DNA of 64,000 nt from Hypericibacter adhaerens (GCF_008728835.1 NZ_CP042582.1:3499001-3563000), one strand, 5' to 3'; positions 45,121-54,707 are shown, counted from the stretch's first letter. The notes: generated from the sequence alone by a model not told the origin. Translations and numbers: made by a program.

Positions 45121-45588
45121 TCAGGCGCCGGTACCGTCCAGCAATTCCGCCTGGTCCGCAAGCTGCCGGGCGAGGCCTGCCGAAAGATGCCGGGCGAGCC
45201 GGGCCTGCGCCCGGCGCCAGACCGGGATCGCCCCCTCCAGTCGCCTCGCGCCCGTCTCGGTAAGCCAGACCGCCCGGCGCCGCAGATCGCTCTCGACCGT
45301 CGCGATCTCGACCAGCCCTTCGCCCTCCAGCGTCCGCAGCGTCCGGGACAGGGTCGATTGATCGAGACCGACGCGTTGCGCCAGCGCCCCCAGCCGGTCG
45401 TCATCGGCCGCGGCGATCTGCGCCATAAGCCCGAGCTGAGCCGCGGTCAGGCCCGAATCCGCCAGCTCGCGATCGAGGAACTGGGTGATCCGCCGCGCGG
45501 CCAGCCGGCTGTTCCAGCCGGCGCAGGCCTCGACCAGCTTCCGGGCCTCGGTCCGCAGGGTCTTCCGGGGTTGCTTCGGGGAGATCAT
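45121..45588 (-). CDS. MarR family transcriptional regulator
   Basis: A 155-residue winged-helix regulator: LTAAQLGLMAQIAAADDDRL, LAQRVGLDQSTLSRTLRTLE and GLVEIATVESDLRRRAVWLT are the HTH and wing. ATG 45588 (MISPKQPRK) is preferred; upstream in-frame ATGs to 45609 fall inside the operator-like ATGCAT elements. It is divergent from the DUF488 gene 47 bp away, so the MarR protein probably controls both. Confidence 0.85.
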   Translation of the reverse strand: MISPKQPRKTLRTEARKLVEACAGWNSRLAARRITQFLDRELADSGLTAAQLGLMAQIAAADDDRLGALAQRVGLDQSTLSRTLRTLEGEGLVEIATVESDLRRRAVWLTETGARRLEGAIPVWRRAQARLARHLSAGLARQLADQAELLDGTGA

Positions 45589-45591
45589 AGT

Positions 45592-45621
45592 TATATGCAT
45601 ATACATCATTTATAGATGCAT
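45592..45621. promoter_or_regulatory. Twin ATGCAT operator between marR and DUF488 genes
   Basis: TATATGCATATA (45592-45603) is a perfect 12-bp palindrome. A second ATGCAT lies at 45616-45621, 21 bp from the first, so both face the same side of the helix. The patch is strongly AT-rich within GC-rich DNA. Confidence 0.55.
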
Positions 45622-45635
45622 AGAAAGGCCCTGCC

Positions 45636-46022
45636 ATGGCAACCCGCAAAACGGCCTCTCTCAAGGTCAAACGCGTCTATGACGCCCCGGCGGCCGGCGA
45701 CGGCACGCGCATCCTGGTCGACCGGCTGTGGCCGCGTGGTCTCGCCAAGGACGAGGCGAAGATCGATCTCTGGCTCAAGGCGATCGCGCCCAGCGACGCG
45801 CTGCGCAAGCGCTTCCATGGTCATCCCGAAAACTGGGACCGGTTCTGCGCGGCCTACGAGAAGGAGCTCGCAGGCCCGGAGGCCCAGGCGGCCGCACAGG
45901 AATTGCACGAGCGCCTGCGCCAGGGACCGGTCACCCTCCTCTATGCCTCGCGCGACGAACACCACAACAATGCCGTCGCCCTGAAGGCATGGCTGGCCGG
46001 CAAGGGAAAACGGGCCTCATGA
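45636..46022 (+). CDS. DUF488 family protein
   Basis: A 128-residue protein of the DUF488 (YeaO-like) family: RILVDRLWPRGLAKDEAKID, WLKAIAPSDALRKRF and VTLLYASRDEHHNNA are diagnostic. Function is unknown, although it is often linked to stress or metal genes. ATG 45636 lies just after the ATGCAT elements. The stop overlaps the next gene (ATGA), indicating an operon with the cysteine-synthase-like gene. Confidence 0.88.
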   Translation: MATRKTASLKVKRVYDAPAAGDGTRILVDRLWPRGLAKDEAKIDLWLKAIAPSDALRKRFHGHPENWDRFCAAYEKELAGPEAQAAAQELHERLRQGPVTLLYASRDEHHNNAVALKAWLAGKGKRAS

Positions 46023-46942
46023 GCGAGCAGCCCCGGCAGATTCTCGACTGCATCGGCAACACGCGGCTGCTGCCGCTGCGCCGCCTGCCCTCTCCGGCCG
46101 GTGCGCGCATCTTCCTCAAGCTCGAGAGCGAGAACCCCACCGGCAGCATGAAGGACCGCATGGCGCTGGCCATGGTCGAAGCGGCGGAGAAGGACGGGCG
46201 CCTTCCGCCCGGCGGCTGGGTCATCGAATATACCGGCGGCAGCACCGGCGTCTCGCTGGCGCTGGTCTGCGCGGTGAAGGGCCATCCTCTGCATATCGTC
46301 ACCTCCGACGCCTTCGCCCGCGAGAAGATCGACCATGTGCGGATCCTGGGGGCCCGGCTCCGGATCATCGCGAGCGACGACGGCCGCATGACGGAGAAGC
46401 TGACGCGCGACATGATCGCGGCGGCCGCGAGCGTGATGGAGGAGACCGGCGGCTTCTGGACCGACCAGCTCAACAACACGGACCAGCTCGCGGCCTATCA
46501 CCGGATGGCGGAGGAGATCTGGCATCAGACCGCAGGGCGGATCGACGGCTTCGTCCAGAGCGTGGGCACCGCCGCCTCGTTGCGCGGAATCGCCGAGACG
46601 CTGCGCCGCCACAATCCCCGCATCCGCATCGCCGCCGTCGAGCCCACCGAATCCCCCGTGCTCTCGGGCGGTCCGGCTGGCGCCCACAAGATCGACGGCA
46701 TCGGAGCCGGCTTCGTCGTGCCGCTCTGGCAGAACGGCATCGCCGACCGGATCGAGCGCGTCTCCACCGCGGAGGCCAAGGACATGGCCCTCAGGCTCGC
46801 CCGCGAGGAAGGCCTCTTCGCCGGCACCTCGACGGGCGCCAATCTCGTGGCCGCCCTCCGCCTGGCCCGGGAGCTCGGCCCCGACGCCACGCTTGTCACC
46901 GTCATGTGCGATACGGGGATGAAATATCTGAGCAAAAGCTAG
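46019..46942 (+). CDS. PLP-dependent cysteine synthase family protein
   Basis: A 307-residue fold-type II PLP enzyme. ENPTGSMKDRMA holds the Schiff-base lysine. EYTGGSTGVSLAL is the substrate loop and SVGTAASLRG is the phosphate-binding loop. The late GIGAGFVVP and GTSTGANL fit the CysK/CBS group. The usual S-x-K-D-R is present but the substrate loop reads TGGSTG rather than TSGNTG, as in several non-CysK members. Translationally coupled to DUF488 and probably under MarR control. Confidence 0.85.
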   Translation: MSEQPRQILDCIGNTRLLPLRRLPSPAGARIFLKLESENPTGSMKDRMALAMVEAAEKDGRLPPGGWVIEYTGGSTGVSLALVCAVKGHPLHIVTSDAFAREKIDHVRILGARLRIIASDDGRMTEKLTRDMIAAAASVMEETGGFWTDQLNNTDQLAAYHRMAEEIWHQTAGRIDGFVQSVGTAASLRGIAETLRRHNPRIRIAAVEPTESPVLSGGPAGAHKIDGIGAGFVVPLWQNGIADRIERVSTAEAKDMALRLAREEGLFAGTSTGANLVAALRLARELGPDATLVTVMCDTGMKYLSKS

Positions 46943-47225
46943 CGGCGCCTCTCCGCCTCGCGAAACAGCAAGGGGCCTCGCCATGAAGATCACGCAGCAT
47001 CCGTGGTTCGCGAAGGACAGGGAGGCCACGGTAGGGATTTGGTGCCCTGACCCGGGGCGGGACTTTCCCTTCGGGAAAGCTTTGGGTGAGATCGGACAAA
47101 ACGGGGAGAGATCGTCAAAGACGCCGCCACAGGCGAGCCGGCAGAAAGCGGCAGACACTGTACTCATCGTGATCAGCGACAAGGGGGCGGCCTTGATCAA
47201 AGTCACGCGCGACCATGCGGGTGCA

Positions 47226-48212
47226 ATGCGCAGCGCCAGCGGCTGGGGTATCGCTCTCGCCTTGATGGCGATTCTTGCCGGACCGGCGCGGGCCGACGGC
47301 ACCATCCCACCCAACCAGTCGCCCCACGATCTCGTGAACGCGCTGCACGCGGCCTTCGGTCTGCATCATGCGCGGGCGGTACACAGCAAAGGCGTCATGC
47401 TGGAGGGCAGCTTCACGCCCGAGCCCGCGGCCCAGACCCTGACCAAGGCGCCCATCTTCGCCGGCGGCAGCCTGCCGGTCGTGGCGCGCTTCTCGCTCTT
47501 CGCCGGCATCCCCGACCTGCCGGACACCAACGGCGCCGCCCCGCCCTGCGGTCTCGCGATCAAGATCAAGGCCGCGGACGGGCTCGATTACGACCTGGCG
47601 AGCGACCAGCATAACGGCTTCATCGTCGCGACCAGCGACGAGTTCGCGGCCTTCCTGCGCGATGTCGCGGCCAGCGGCCCGGACGCCGCCCATCCGACCG
47701 CGGTCGAGCAGTTCCTCGCCTCGCACCCGATCGCCAAGGTCTTCATTGCCAGCCTGACGACGCCCGCCTCCTATGCCGAGGCGACCTATTTCGGCATCAA
47801 TTCCTTCAAATGGACCAATGCCAAGGGCCAGTCGGTCTATGTCCGTTACCGCTATGTGCCGCGCGCCGGCGAGCATTACCTGACGCCCGACGAGCTCAAG
47901 GCCCAAGGCCCGAACTATCTGCAGGAGGAGATCCTGGCGCGCATCGCCAAGGGACCCGTCACCTTCGACTGGTATGCCCAGATCGCCGAACCGGGCGACA
48001 AGATCGAGGATCCGTCGATCGTCTGGCCGGAGAGCCGCAAGCTGGTCAAGCTCGGCAGCTTCACCTTCGCCAAGCGGCCCGACGACCCGGTGATGGCGGA
48101 CAAGGGCTTCCTGGTCCTGCCGGGCGAGTTCCACCCCGGCATCGAGCCGGCCGATCCCATGCTTCTCCTGCGCAGCCAGGCCTATCCGATCTCCTTCGGC
48201 GAGCGGCAATAG
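47226..48212 (+). CDS. Secreted catalase-related haem protein (SrpA-like)
   Basis: A 328-residue protein with a signal peptide (MRSASGWGIALALMAILAGP, cleavage after ARA). The mature domain matches small catalase-like proteins: VHSKGVMLEGSFTP carries the distal His, followed by VVARFSLFAGIPDLPDTNG, YFGINSFKWTNAKG and the C-terminal DPSIVWPE. It is shorter than true catalases, so periplasmic peroxidase or haem-binding activity is more likely. ATG 47226 is chosen for the signal peptide; TTG 47193 with AGGGGG upstream is a real alternative. Confidence 0.82.
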   Translation: MRSASGWGIALALMAILAGPARADGTIPPNQSPHDLVNALHAAFGLHHARAVHSKGVMLEGSFTPEPAAQTLTKAPIFAGGSLPVVARFSLFAGIPDLPDTNGAAPPCGLAIKIKAADGLDYDLASDQHNGFIVATSDEFAAFLRDVAASGPDAAHPTAVEQFLASHPIAKVFIASLTTPASYAEATYFGINSFKWTNAKGQSVYVRYRYVPRAGEHYLTPDELKAQGPNYLQEEILARIAKGPVTFDWYAQIAEPGDKIEDPSIVWPESRKLVKLGSFTFAKRPDDPVMADKGFLVLPGEFHPGIEPADPMLLLRSQAYPISFGERQ

Positions 48213-48321
48213 GCGGGCGCACCGAACCGTCTCCGCCGGCGGTCGGGCGGAGCGCGCCCTTCTCCGTCTGCACCGATGCTGCTAGGCTCCGCTCCCGACA
48301 TTTTCCGCTTCGGGGGCGGAC

Positions 48322-49263
48322 ATGGATCGGGATCCAGGCCCTGCCGAGATTGACGGCCCGCGGCGGGCCTATGGCGACCATCTGGCGGATCGTTTCTGGC
48401 TCGAAAAGCCGAAATCGCATATCGCGCGCTCCTTCAAGCGCGGCCCGCTGGCCGTCACGCAGATCAAATCCGATTTCCCGACGCCGCAGCCCAGCCAGTC
48501 GATCGGCTATGACGAGGCCTGGCTGGTCGGGCTGATGGTGGGCGACGTGCCGGACCACGATCTCTGGCAGGACGGGCGCGCCGCGCGGACGCCGCCGTTC
48601 CGGGCGGGTGTCACGGCACTCTACGACCTGCGCCGCGATCCGATCAGCTTCACCCGCACCGGCCATCATTCGTTGCACTTCTATTTGCCCCGCTCCGTGC
48701 TGAGCGAGGTCGCCGACCGGAACGGACTGCGGTTCGCGGGCGAGCTGCGCTACCGCTTCGCCACCGGCTATGACGATCCCATCATCCGCCATCTGGGCTT
48801 GGCGCTGCTGCCGGCACTCGAGGCCGGCGGTCCGTTGAGCGGGCTGTTCCTCGACCATATCCTCCATGCCGTGGCGACGCATGTGCTGGGGCGCTACGGC
48901 GCCGACGGCACGGCGGCGAAGCACCCGGCACGCGGCGGCCTCACGCCGCTGCAGCTGCGCAAGGCCCAGGAACTGATGCAGGCGCATATCGGCTCGGATG
49001 TCTCGCTGACCCGGCTGGCGCAGGAATGCGGCCTCTCCGTCACCCATTTCGCCCGCGCCTTCCGCCAGTCCACCGGCACCACGCCCCATCGCTGGCTTCA
49101 GGACCACCGCATCGAGAAAGCCATGATGTTGCTGCGCCTCGGCGAGCGCGCGCTGTCCGACATCGCGATCGATTGCGGCTTCGCCGATCAGAGTCACTTC
49201 ACGAAGGTGTTCAGCCGCCATGTCGGGACCAGCCCTGGCCGCTGGCGCCGGTCGCGGGATTGA
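48322..49263 (+). CDS. AraC family transcriptional regulator
   Basis: A 313-residue regulator. The N-terminal about 200 residues form the ligand domain. The C-terminal double HTH includes LTRLAQECGLSVTHFARAF and the second helix pair IAIDCGFADQSHFTKVFSRH, which is the AraC signature region. It follows the catalase-like gene on the same strand by 109 bp and may control it. The ligand is unknown. It is convergent with the peptide-type importer. Confidence 0.9.
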   Translation: MDRDPGPAEIDGPRRAYGDHLADRFWLEKPKSHIARSFKRGPLAVTQIKSDFPTPQPSQSIGYDEAWLVGLMVGDVPDHDLWQDGRAARTPPFRAGVTALYDLRRDPISFTRTGHHSLHFYLPRSVLSEVADRNGLRFAGELRYRFATGYDDPIIRHLGLALLPALEAGGPLSGLFLDHILHAVATHVLGRYGADGTAAKHPARGGLTPLQLRKAQELMQAHIGSDVSLTRLAQECGLSVTHFARAFRQSTGTTPHRWLQDHRIEKAMMLLRLGERALSDIAIDCGFADQSHFTKVFSRHVGTSPGRWRRSRD

Positions 49264-49293
49264 AGCCGGCGCCGCCAGAAGCCGCGCGCCACG

Positions 49294-50166
49294 CTATTTG
49301 AGCGTGGGATCGAGCACGTCGCGAATCCAGTCGCCGAGCAGGCTGATCGCCAGCGTGCCGATGAAGATGGTGAAGGCCGGAAAGGCCGCGATCCACCAGG
49401 CGGTCAGGAGATAGTCGCGGCCGAACCCGACCATGTTGCCGAGGCTCGTCATCGGCGGCTGGATGCCGACGCCGAGGAAGCTGAGCGAGGTTTCCAGCAG
49501 CACGATCTGCGGAAAGTTCAGCGTCATGGTCACGATCAGCGTGTTGGCGATGTTGGGCAGGATGTGGCGGGCATAGATGCGCACCGGCCTGGCGCCCAGG
49601 GCGCGGACCGCCACGGCATAGCCGTTCGAGAGCGCCGACAGCGTCATGGCGCGCGTCAGCCGCGCATAGCGTTCCCAGCCATAGATGCCCATCAAGCCGA
49701 TGAAGAGCAGGATGTTGCTGCCGAAGAACGCCACCACGGCGAGCGCCAGGATCATGAAGGGCAAGGCGGCCTGGATGTCCACCGCCGCCATCACCGCCTC
49801 GTCGAGCCAGCCGCGGAAATGCGCGGAGAGGAATCCGAGGAACGTCCCCAGCGCCGCACTCATGACACTGCCCAGGAGGGCGATCGTCAGGCTGGTGCGG
49901 ACCGACTGGATCAGCCGGCTCAGCAGGTCCCGCCCGAGCTCGTCGGTTCCCAGGAGATGCGCCCAGCTTCCCTTGGGATGCCAGGCGGGCGGCGCCAGGC
50001 GCGCCCGGAGGTCGATGCTGGCATAGTCGTAGGGCGCCAGCCACTGAGCGAGGCATGCCACCGCCGCCAACAGCGCGACGACGGCCATGCAGAACAGGAT
50101 GAGCAGCGGAATCCGGCGCCGGGCGGGCGATGTCGGGATCGGACGGGATGTCGCCTCGACCGCCAT
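49294..50166 (-). CDS. ABC transporter permease, DppC-like
   Basis: A 290-residue permease. An N-terminal membrane segment (LLILFCMAVVALLAAVACLA), a periplasmic loop with HLLGTDELGRDLLSRLIQS, then five segments and the EAA-type loop VRALGARPVRIYARHILPN. This is the Dpp/Opp C-type layout. It is the last gene of the importer operon, 3 bp after the DppB-like gene. Confidence 0.92.
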   Translation of the reverse strand: MAVEATSRPIPTSPARRRIPLLILFCMAVVALLAAVACLAQWLAPYDYASIDLRARLAPPAWHPKGSWAHLLGTDELGRDLLSRLIQSVRTSLTIALLGSVMSAALGTFLGFLSAHFRGWLDEAVMAAVDIQAALPFMILALAVVAFFGSNILLFIGLMGIYGWERYARLTRAMTLSALSNGYAVAVRALGARPVRIYARHILPNIANTLIVTMTLNFPQIVLLETSLSFLGVGIQPPMTSLGNMVGFGRDYLLTAWWIAAFPAFTIFIGTLAISLLGDWIRDVLDPTLK

Positions 50167-50169
50167 GCG

Positions 50170-51102
50170 TCACGCCTCCGCCTTGAGCTGGCGGATCCGG
50201 GGATCCAGCCAGCCATAGGCCACATCCACGAGCAGGTTCGCCGTCACCATCGAGAAGGCGATCATCAGCACGATCACCTGCACGACCGAGCTGTCCCGGT
50301 TCTGGACCGAGGAGACCAGCAGGCGGCCGATCCCGGGCCAGGCGAAGACGTTCTCGGTCACGACGGCACCGGCGATCAGCGTGCCGAGGAAGAGGCCGAT
50401 GATGGTGGCGAGCGGAATGGCCGCGTTGGGCAGCGCGTGGCGCCGGACGGCGACATGCCAGGGCAGCCCCTTGGCCAGCGCGGTACGCATATAGGGCCGC
50501 GACAGCACCTCCAGCATCGCGGACCGTGTCAGCCGCGCGAACACGGCGGCATCGATGGTCGACATGGTGACGACCGGCAGGATGAAATGCCTCCAGCTGT
50601 CGCTGCCGGCGGTCGGCAGGAGCCGAAGCATGACCGACATGAGCAGGATCAGCAGGATGCCGATGACGAAGCTCGGCGTGCTGAAGGCGGCGACCCCGAT
50701 CGCCATGATCAGCCGATCGCGCAGGCCGCCGCGGTGGAGCGCGGCGTAGATCCCGATCGGGATCCCGGTGGCGAGCGTGACGAAGGCCGAGACGCCCATG
50801 AGCTGCAGCGTCTTGGGCAGGCGGTCGAGCACCACCGCCAGGGCGTCCTTCCCCTCGACCAGCGAGATTCCGAACTCGCCGCGCAGGAGGCCGGCGACAT
50901 AGCGCAGGAACTGCTCCCAGATCGGGTCGTTGAGGCCCCATCTCTCGCGGAACGCCTCCAGTGCCTCCTGGGTCGCGTCCGCGCCCAGGATCTGGACGGC
51001 GGGATCGCCGGTCACCCGCAGGATCACGAACACGAAGCTCACGATCGCGGTCAGGGTGAAAAGGGCGCGGGCGAGCTTCCGCAGGATGAAGGTCCAAGGC
51101 AT
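50170..51102 (-). CDS. ABC transporter permease, DppB-like
   Basis: A 310-residue permease. The N-terminal FILRKLARALFTLTAIVSFV segment, the DPAVQILG loop and RWGLNDPIWEQFLRY are typical of DppB/OppB. An EAA-type loop LAKGLPWHVAVRRHALPNA is present. The start overlaps the ATPase stop by 1 bp (TGATG). Confidence 0.92.
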   Translation of the reverse strand: MPWTFILRKLARALFTLTAIVSFVFVILRVTGDPAVQILGADATQEALEAFRERWGLNDPIWEQFLRYVAGLLRGEFGISLVEGKDALAVVLDRLPKTLQLMGVSAFVTLATGIPIGIYAALHRGGLRDRLIMAIGVAAFSTPSFVIGILLILLMSVMLRLLPTAGSDSWRHFILPVVTMSTIDAAVFARLTRSAMLEVLSRPYMRTALAKGLPWHVAVRRHALPNAAIPLATIIGLFLGTLIAGAVVTENVFAWPGIGRLLVSSVQNRDSSVVQVIVLMIAFSMVTANLLVDVAYGWLDPRIRQLKAEA

Positions 51103-52124
51103 CAGCCCGTCCCCTCATGCGCGAGATGGCAGGCCGTGAAATGCGCGTCGGCGGCGTCGAGCAGCGCCGGCTCGGTTTGCCGGCAGAGCGCGATCGCACG
51201 GCGGCAGCGCGGATTGAAGCGGCAGCCGGTCGGCAGATGGATCGGGCTGGGCGGCTCGCCTTCCAGGAGGGTGCGATCCGTCCGCGCGCCGGGGACCGGG
51301 ATCGGGATCGCCGCGATCAGCGCCTCGGTATAGGGATGGCGTGGCCGGTCGAACAGCTCGCCGGTCGCCGCGAACTCGACGATCCGGCCCAGATACATGA
51401 CCGCCACGCGATCGCAGAGGAAGCGCACGATGCTCAGATCGTGGCTGATGAAAAGGATGGTCAACCCCAGCTCCGCGCGCAGCTTCTGGAGAAGCTGCAC
51501 CACCTGCGCCTGGATCGAGACGTCGAGCGCCGAGATCGGCTCGTCGCAGATGACGATCTCGGGCTCCAGCACCAGGGCGCGCGCGAGCACGACACGCTGC
51601 TGCTGGCCGCCGCTCAGCTCATGCGGGAACTTCCGGTGATGCGCCGGGCCGAGCCCGACCGCCGCCAGCATGCCGCTCGCCTTCTCCGCCCGTGCCCGAC
51701 GGTCGCCGATGCGGTGGATGGTCAGCGGCTCGATCACCTGCTCCAGGATGCGGATTCGCGGGTCGAGCGAGTTCAGCGGGTCCTGGAACACATACTGGAT
51801 CTTCCGGCGCATCTCCCGCCACGCCGCCGCCGAAAGCGTGGTCAGGTCGGTGCCGCGGAGCCTGACGCGGCCGGCCGACGGCGAATGAATGTTGAGGATG
51901 GCCTTGGCCACCGAGGATTTGCCGCAGCCGCTCTCGCCGACGATCCCCAGCACCTCGCCCTTGCGGATCGAGAACGACACATCGTCGACCGCCTTCACGG
52001 TCAGCCGGGGCCCGAGCAGGCCGGCGCGGCCGACCGCGAAATGCCGGACCAGATTCTCGACCACCAGCAGCGCGTCGCCCGGCGCCGTGGCCGCTTCGGA
52101 AAGGGCGGGCGGCGGGGCGGTCAT
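51102..52124 (-). CDS. Oligopeptide-type ABC transporter ATP-binding protein, DppF-like
   Basis: A 340-residue ATPase. GIVGESGCGKSSVAKAIL is Walker A, YVFQDPLNSLDPR is the Q-loop, LSGGQQQRVVLARAL is the signature, VICDEPISALDVS is Walker B. The C-terminal extension GCRFNPRCRRAIALC carries the cysteines that bind an iron-sulfur cluster in DppD/F proteins. ATG 52124 overlaps the DppD-like stop by 4 bp. Confidence 0.93.
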   Translation of the reverse strand: MTAPPPALSEAATAPGDALLVVENLVRHFAVGRAGLLGPRLTVKAVDDVSFSIRKGEVLGIVGESGCGKSSVAKAILNIHSPSAGRVRLRGTDLTTLSAAAWREMRRKIQYVFQDPLNSLDPRIRILEQVIEPLTIHRIGDRRARAEKASGMLAAVGLGPAHHRKFPHELSGGQQQRVVLARALVLEPEIVICDEPISALDVSIQAQVVQLLQKLRAELGLTILFISHDLSIVRFLCDRVAVMYLGRIVEFAATGELFDRPRHPYTEALIAAIPIPVPGARTDRTLLEGEPPSPIHLPTGCRFNPRCRRAIALCRQTEPALLDAADAHFTACHLAHEGTG

Positions 52125-53095
52125 GCGGCGGCACCGGCAGGATGGAAACAGGCGACCCGGTGCCCGTCGCGGCGCTCTTCGAGCGGCGGCGCGACCTGAT
52201 CGCAGGCATCGCCCGCGCGCGAGCAGCGCGGCGAGAAGGCGCAACCCGGCGGCAAGGCATGAGGCGGCGGCACGACCCCTTCGATCGGCCGCAGCGCGGC
52301 GGTCTGCCCGTCGACACGCGGCCGGGAGTTCAGCAACCCGATCGTGTAGGGATGCTGCGGCCGCAGGAACAGGTCGCGCGCATCGCCCATCTCCACGATC
52401 CGCCCGCAATACATCACGGCCACCTGGTCGCAGGTTTCCGCGATCACGCCAAGATCGTGGCTGACGAGAATGATCGTCATGCCGAGGCGGTCGCGCAGAT
52501 CGAGAAGAAGACGGAGGATCTGCGCCTGGATCGTGACATCGAGCGCCGTGGTCGGCTCGTCCGCGATCAGGAGCTTGGGTGAGCGGGCCAGCATCATGGC
52601 GATCAGCGCGCGCTGGTTCATGCCGCCCGAGAGCTGATGCGGATATTCCCCCAGGCGGCGCGCCGGATCGGGCATGCCGACATCGCGCAGGAGCTGCAGG
52701 GCCCTGGCCCGCACCGCCGCGCGCGAGGGTACGGCTGCGCCCAGATTGATCGCCTCGGCAAGCTGCCAGCCGATGCTGCGCACGGGATTGAGCGAGGCGG
52801 CGGGGTCCTGGAAGATCATGGCGATCTGGCCGCCGCGCGCCGCCACCATCCGGGATTCGTCCAGCGCCAGCAGGTCCTCGCCGTCGAGCTCCGCCCGGCC
52901 GCCGACGGCCGCCGACCGCGCCAGGAGCCGCATCAGGGCGAGGCAGGTCACGCTCTTGCCGCTGCCGCTCTCCCCGACGATGCCGAGGATACGGCCGCGC
53001 TCGAGCTGGAAATCGACCCCCTGGACGATCGGGATCCGATGCCCAGGGGGTCCGAAGGAAACCGTCAAGTTCGAGACTCGAAGCACCACACCCAT
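52121..53095 (-). CDS. Oligopeptide-type ABC transporter ATP-binding protein, DppD-like
   Basis: A 324-residue ATPase: GIVGESGSGKSVTCLALM (Walker A), MIFQDPAASLNPVR (Q-loop), LSGGMNQRALIAMML (signature), LLIADEPTTALDVT (Walker B). The C-terminal GCAFSPRCSRAGDAC carries the extension cysteines. It starts 67 bp after the binding-protein gene and overlaps the DppF-like gene, so all five importer genes are one transcription unit. Confidence 0.93.
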   Translation of the reverse strand: MGVVLRVSNLTVSFGPPGHRIPIVQGVDFQLERGRILGIVGESGSGKSVTCLALMRLLARSAAVGGRAELDGEDLLALDESRMVAARGGQIAMIFQDPAASLNPVRSIGWQLAEAINLGAAVPSRAAVRARALQLLRDVGMPDPARRLGEYPHQLSGGMNQRALIAMMLARSPKLLIADEPTTALDVTIQAQILRLLLDLRDRLGMTIILVSHDLGVIAETCDQVAVMYCGRIVEMGDARDLFLRPQHPYTIGLLNSRPRVDGQTAALRPIEGVVPPPHALPPGCAFSPRCSRAGDACDQVAPPLEERRDGHRVACFHPAGAAA

Positions 53096-53162
53096 CCGGC
53101 AGAAGCTGCAGGCAGACCCGCCCGCCCGCGAGAGAGCCGGCGCGGCCCCCGAACCCTCCCGC

Positions 53163-54707
53163 CTAGAAGGCGAGCGCGCCCGCCCGGAAGTCCATGAACG
53201 CGCGATAGGTCGGCGCCCATTTGAGATCCTTCCTCTTGCCGTAGAACATCGTCAACTGATGCAGATAGGTGCCGGGCGGGTCCTGCTCGAAGATATCCAG
53301 CATCTTGGCGAAGGCCGCCCGGCGCGCGGCCTGATCCGTGGTCATGAGGATCTCGCCCATCTTGTTGAACTCGTCGTTCTTCCACCAGCCCGGAGGCTGG
53401 ACATCGCCGTTGGGGCCGAACAGGCGATAGACCTGGCCGATCGGATCGGGAAAATAGGCGCCGTTGGAGGAGTTGATGATGCCGCGGCCCGCATCCGATT
53501 CCTTGTCCTCGATCTGGCCCCAGTTCTCCTTGAGCTCGAGCTTGATGTTGAAGCCGACCTCCTTCCACATCGAGGCCAGGACCTGCGCCGTGGATACCTC
53601 GGCGGTGTAGTAGTCCTGCAGGTAGCGGTAGGAGATCTCCTCGCCCTTGTAGCCCGCCTCCTTGAGCAGCGCCCTGGCCTTGTCGGGATCGTACGGCAGG
53701 GCCTTGTGCTCGGGGATGAACATGTCGCCGAACACGTCCATCTGCATGCCCTGGGGAACCTTGGTCCGGCCGCCATAGAGCGAATCGACGATCAGCTGCC
53801 GGTCGATGGCGTAGGCCAGCGCCTGCCGGACGCGCGGGTCCTTGAGCACGGGGTTGCGGGTATCGAACAGCAGGACGCGGATATTGAGGATGGCGCCGCC
53901 GACGACCTCCGTACCCTTGTTGGCGTTGACGGCTTCGATCTGGTCCGGCGTGACCTCTGTGATGATGTCGTACTCGCCGGTGAAGAGCCCGGCGACGCGC
54001 GCCGCCAGTTCCGGCACCACCTTGAAGGTCAGCGTATCGGCGGGCGCCTTGTCGCCCCAATAGCCGTCGAAGCGCTTGTATTTCTGCATCTCGCCCGGCT
54101 TGAACTCGACCAGCTGATAAGGGCCGGTGCCGATCACATGGTGGCTCCACTCCTCCCAGCTCTTCGCCGCCTTGAAGGCGTCGGCGCAGGGCACCTGGCT
54201 CATCCAGCTCGCCAGCCGGATCGCCAGCAGCGGGTCGGGCTGCGAGGTCTCGACCCGCACAGTGTAGCTGTCGAGCGCCTTCACCGCGGAGATCGGGCCC
54301 AGGAACTGCTTGGCCAGCGCGTTGCCCGGGGCGTCCTTGCCCATATAGCGCGCGGGCCCGAACATGTATTCGACATCCTCGGCGTTGAAATCCTCGCCGT
54401 TGTGGCACTTGATCCCTTTGCGGAGATGGAGGACCAGCGCGCTGTCGCCGTCCTTCTCCCAGCTTTCCGCCAGGCCCGGCTTGATCTCGCTGGTCTTGGG
54501 ATCTATCCGCAGCAGCGTCTCGATCAGGTTGTTCGAGATCCGCTCGTTGACGTTGGAGTTCGTGCTCATCGGATCGAGCCCGACCGAGACGGTCGTCACC
54601 CCGATCACCAGATCCTTGCCGGCCGCCATGGCGCCGGATCCCATGCCGATTGTTGCAAGCCCCGCGGCTGCGATCAGCAGCCAGCGGCGACAGATCTTCG
54701 AAGCCAT
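53163..54707 (-). CDS. ABC transporter substrate-binding protein, family 5 (cluster C)
   Basis: A 514-residue periplasmic binding protein with an N-terminal signal (LLIAAAGLATIGMGSGAMAA). Cluster-C hallmarks follow: LVIGVTTVSVGLDPMSTNSN, LAESWEKDGDSALVLHLRKG and IKCHNGEDFNAEDVEYMF. Members bind peptides, opines, nickel or sugar phosphodiesters. The neighbouring sugar-type enzymes point away from simple dipeptides. First gene of the importer operon, divergent from the DeoR regulator. Confidence 0.9.
   Translation of the reverse strand: MASKICRRWLLIAAAGLATIGMGSGAMAAGKDLVIGVTTVSVGLDPMSTNSNVNERISNNLIETLLRIDPKTSEIKPGLAESWEKDGDSALVLHLRKGIKCHNGEDFNAEDVEYMFGPARYMGKDAPGNALAKQFLGPISAVKALDSYTVRVETSQPDPLLAIRLASWMSQVPCADAFKAAKSWEEWSHHVIGTGPYQLVEFKPGEMQKYKRFDGYWGDKAPADTLTFKVVPELAARVAGLFTGEYDIITEVTPDQIEAVNANKGTEVVGGAILNIRVLLFDTRNPVLKDPRVRQALAYAIDRQLIVDSLYGGRTKVPQGMQMDVFGDMFIPEHKALPYDPDKARALLKEAGYKGEEISYRYLQDYYTAEVSTAQVLASMWKEVGFNIKLELKENWGQIEDKESDAGRGIINSSNGAYFPDPIGQVYRLFGPNGDVQPPGWWKNDEFNKMGEILMTTDQAARRAAFAKMLDIFEQDPPGTYLHQLTMFYGKRKDLKWAPTYRAFMDFRAGALAF

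Noticed and set aside
46983-47225. An in-frame N-terminal extension of the catalase-like gene from ATG 46983
   Set aside because: It would place the signal peptide about 80 residues inside the protein, and the extra sequence shows no known domain. The intergenic stretch has a CTTTCCC/GGGAAAG hairpin (about 47064-47081) instead.
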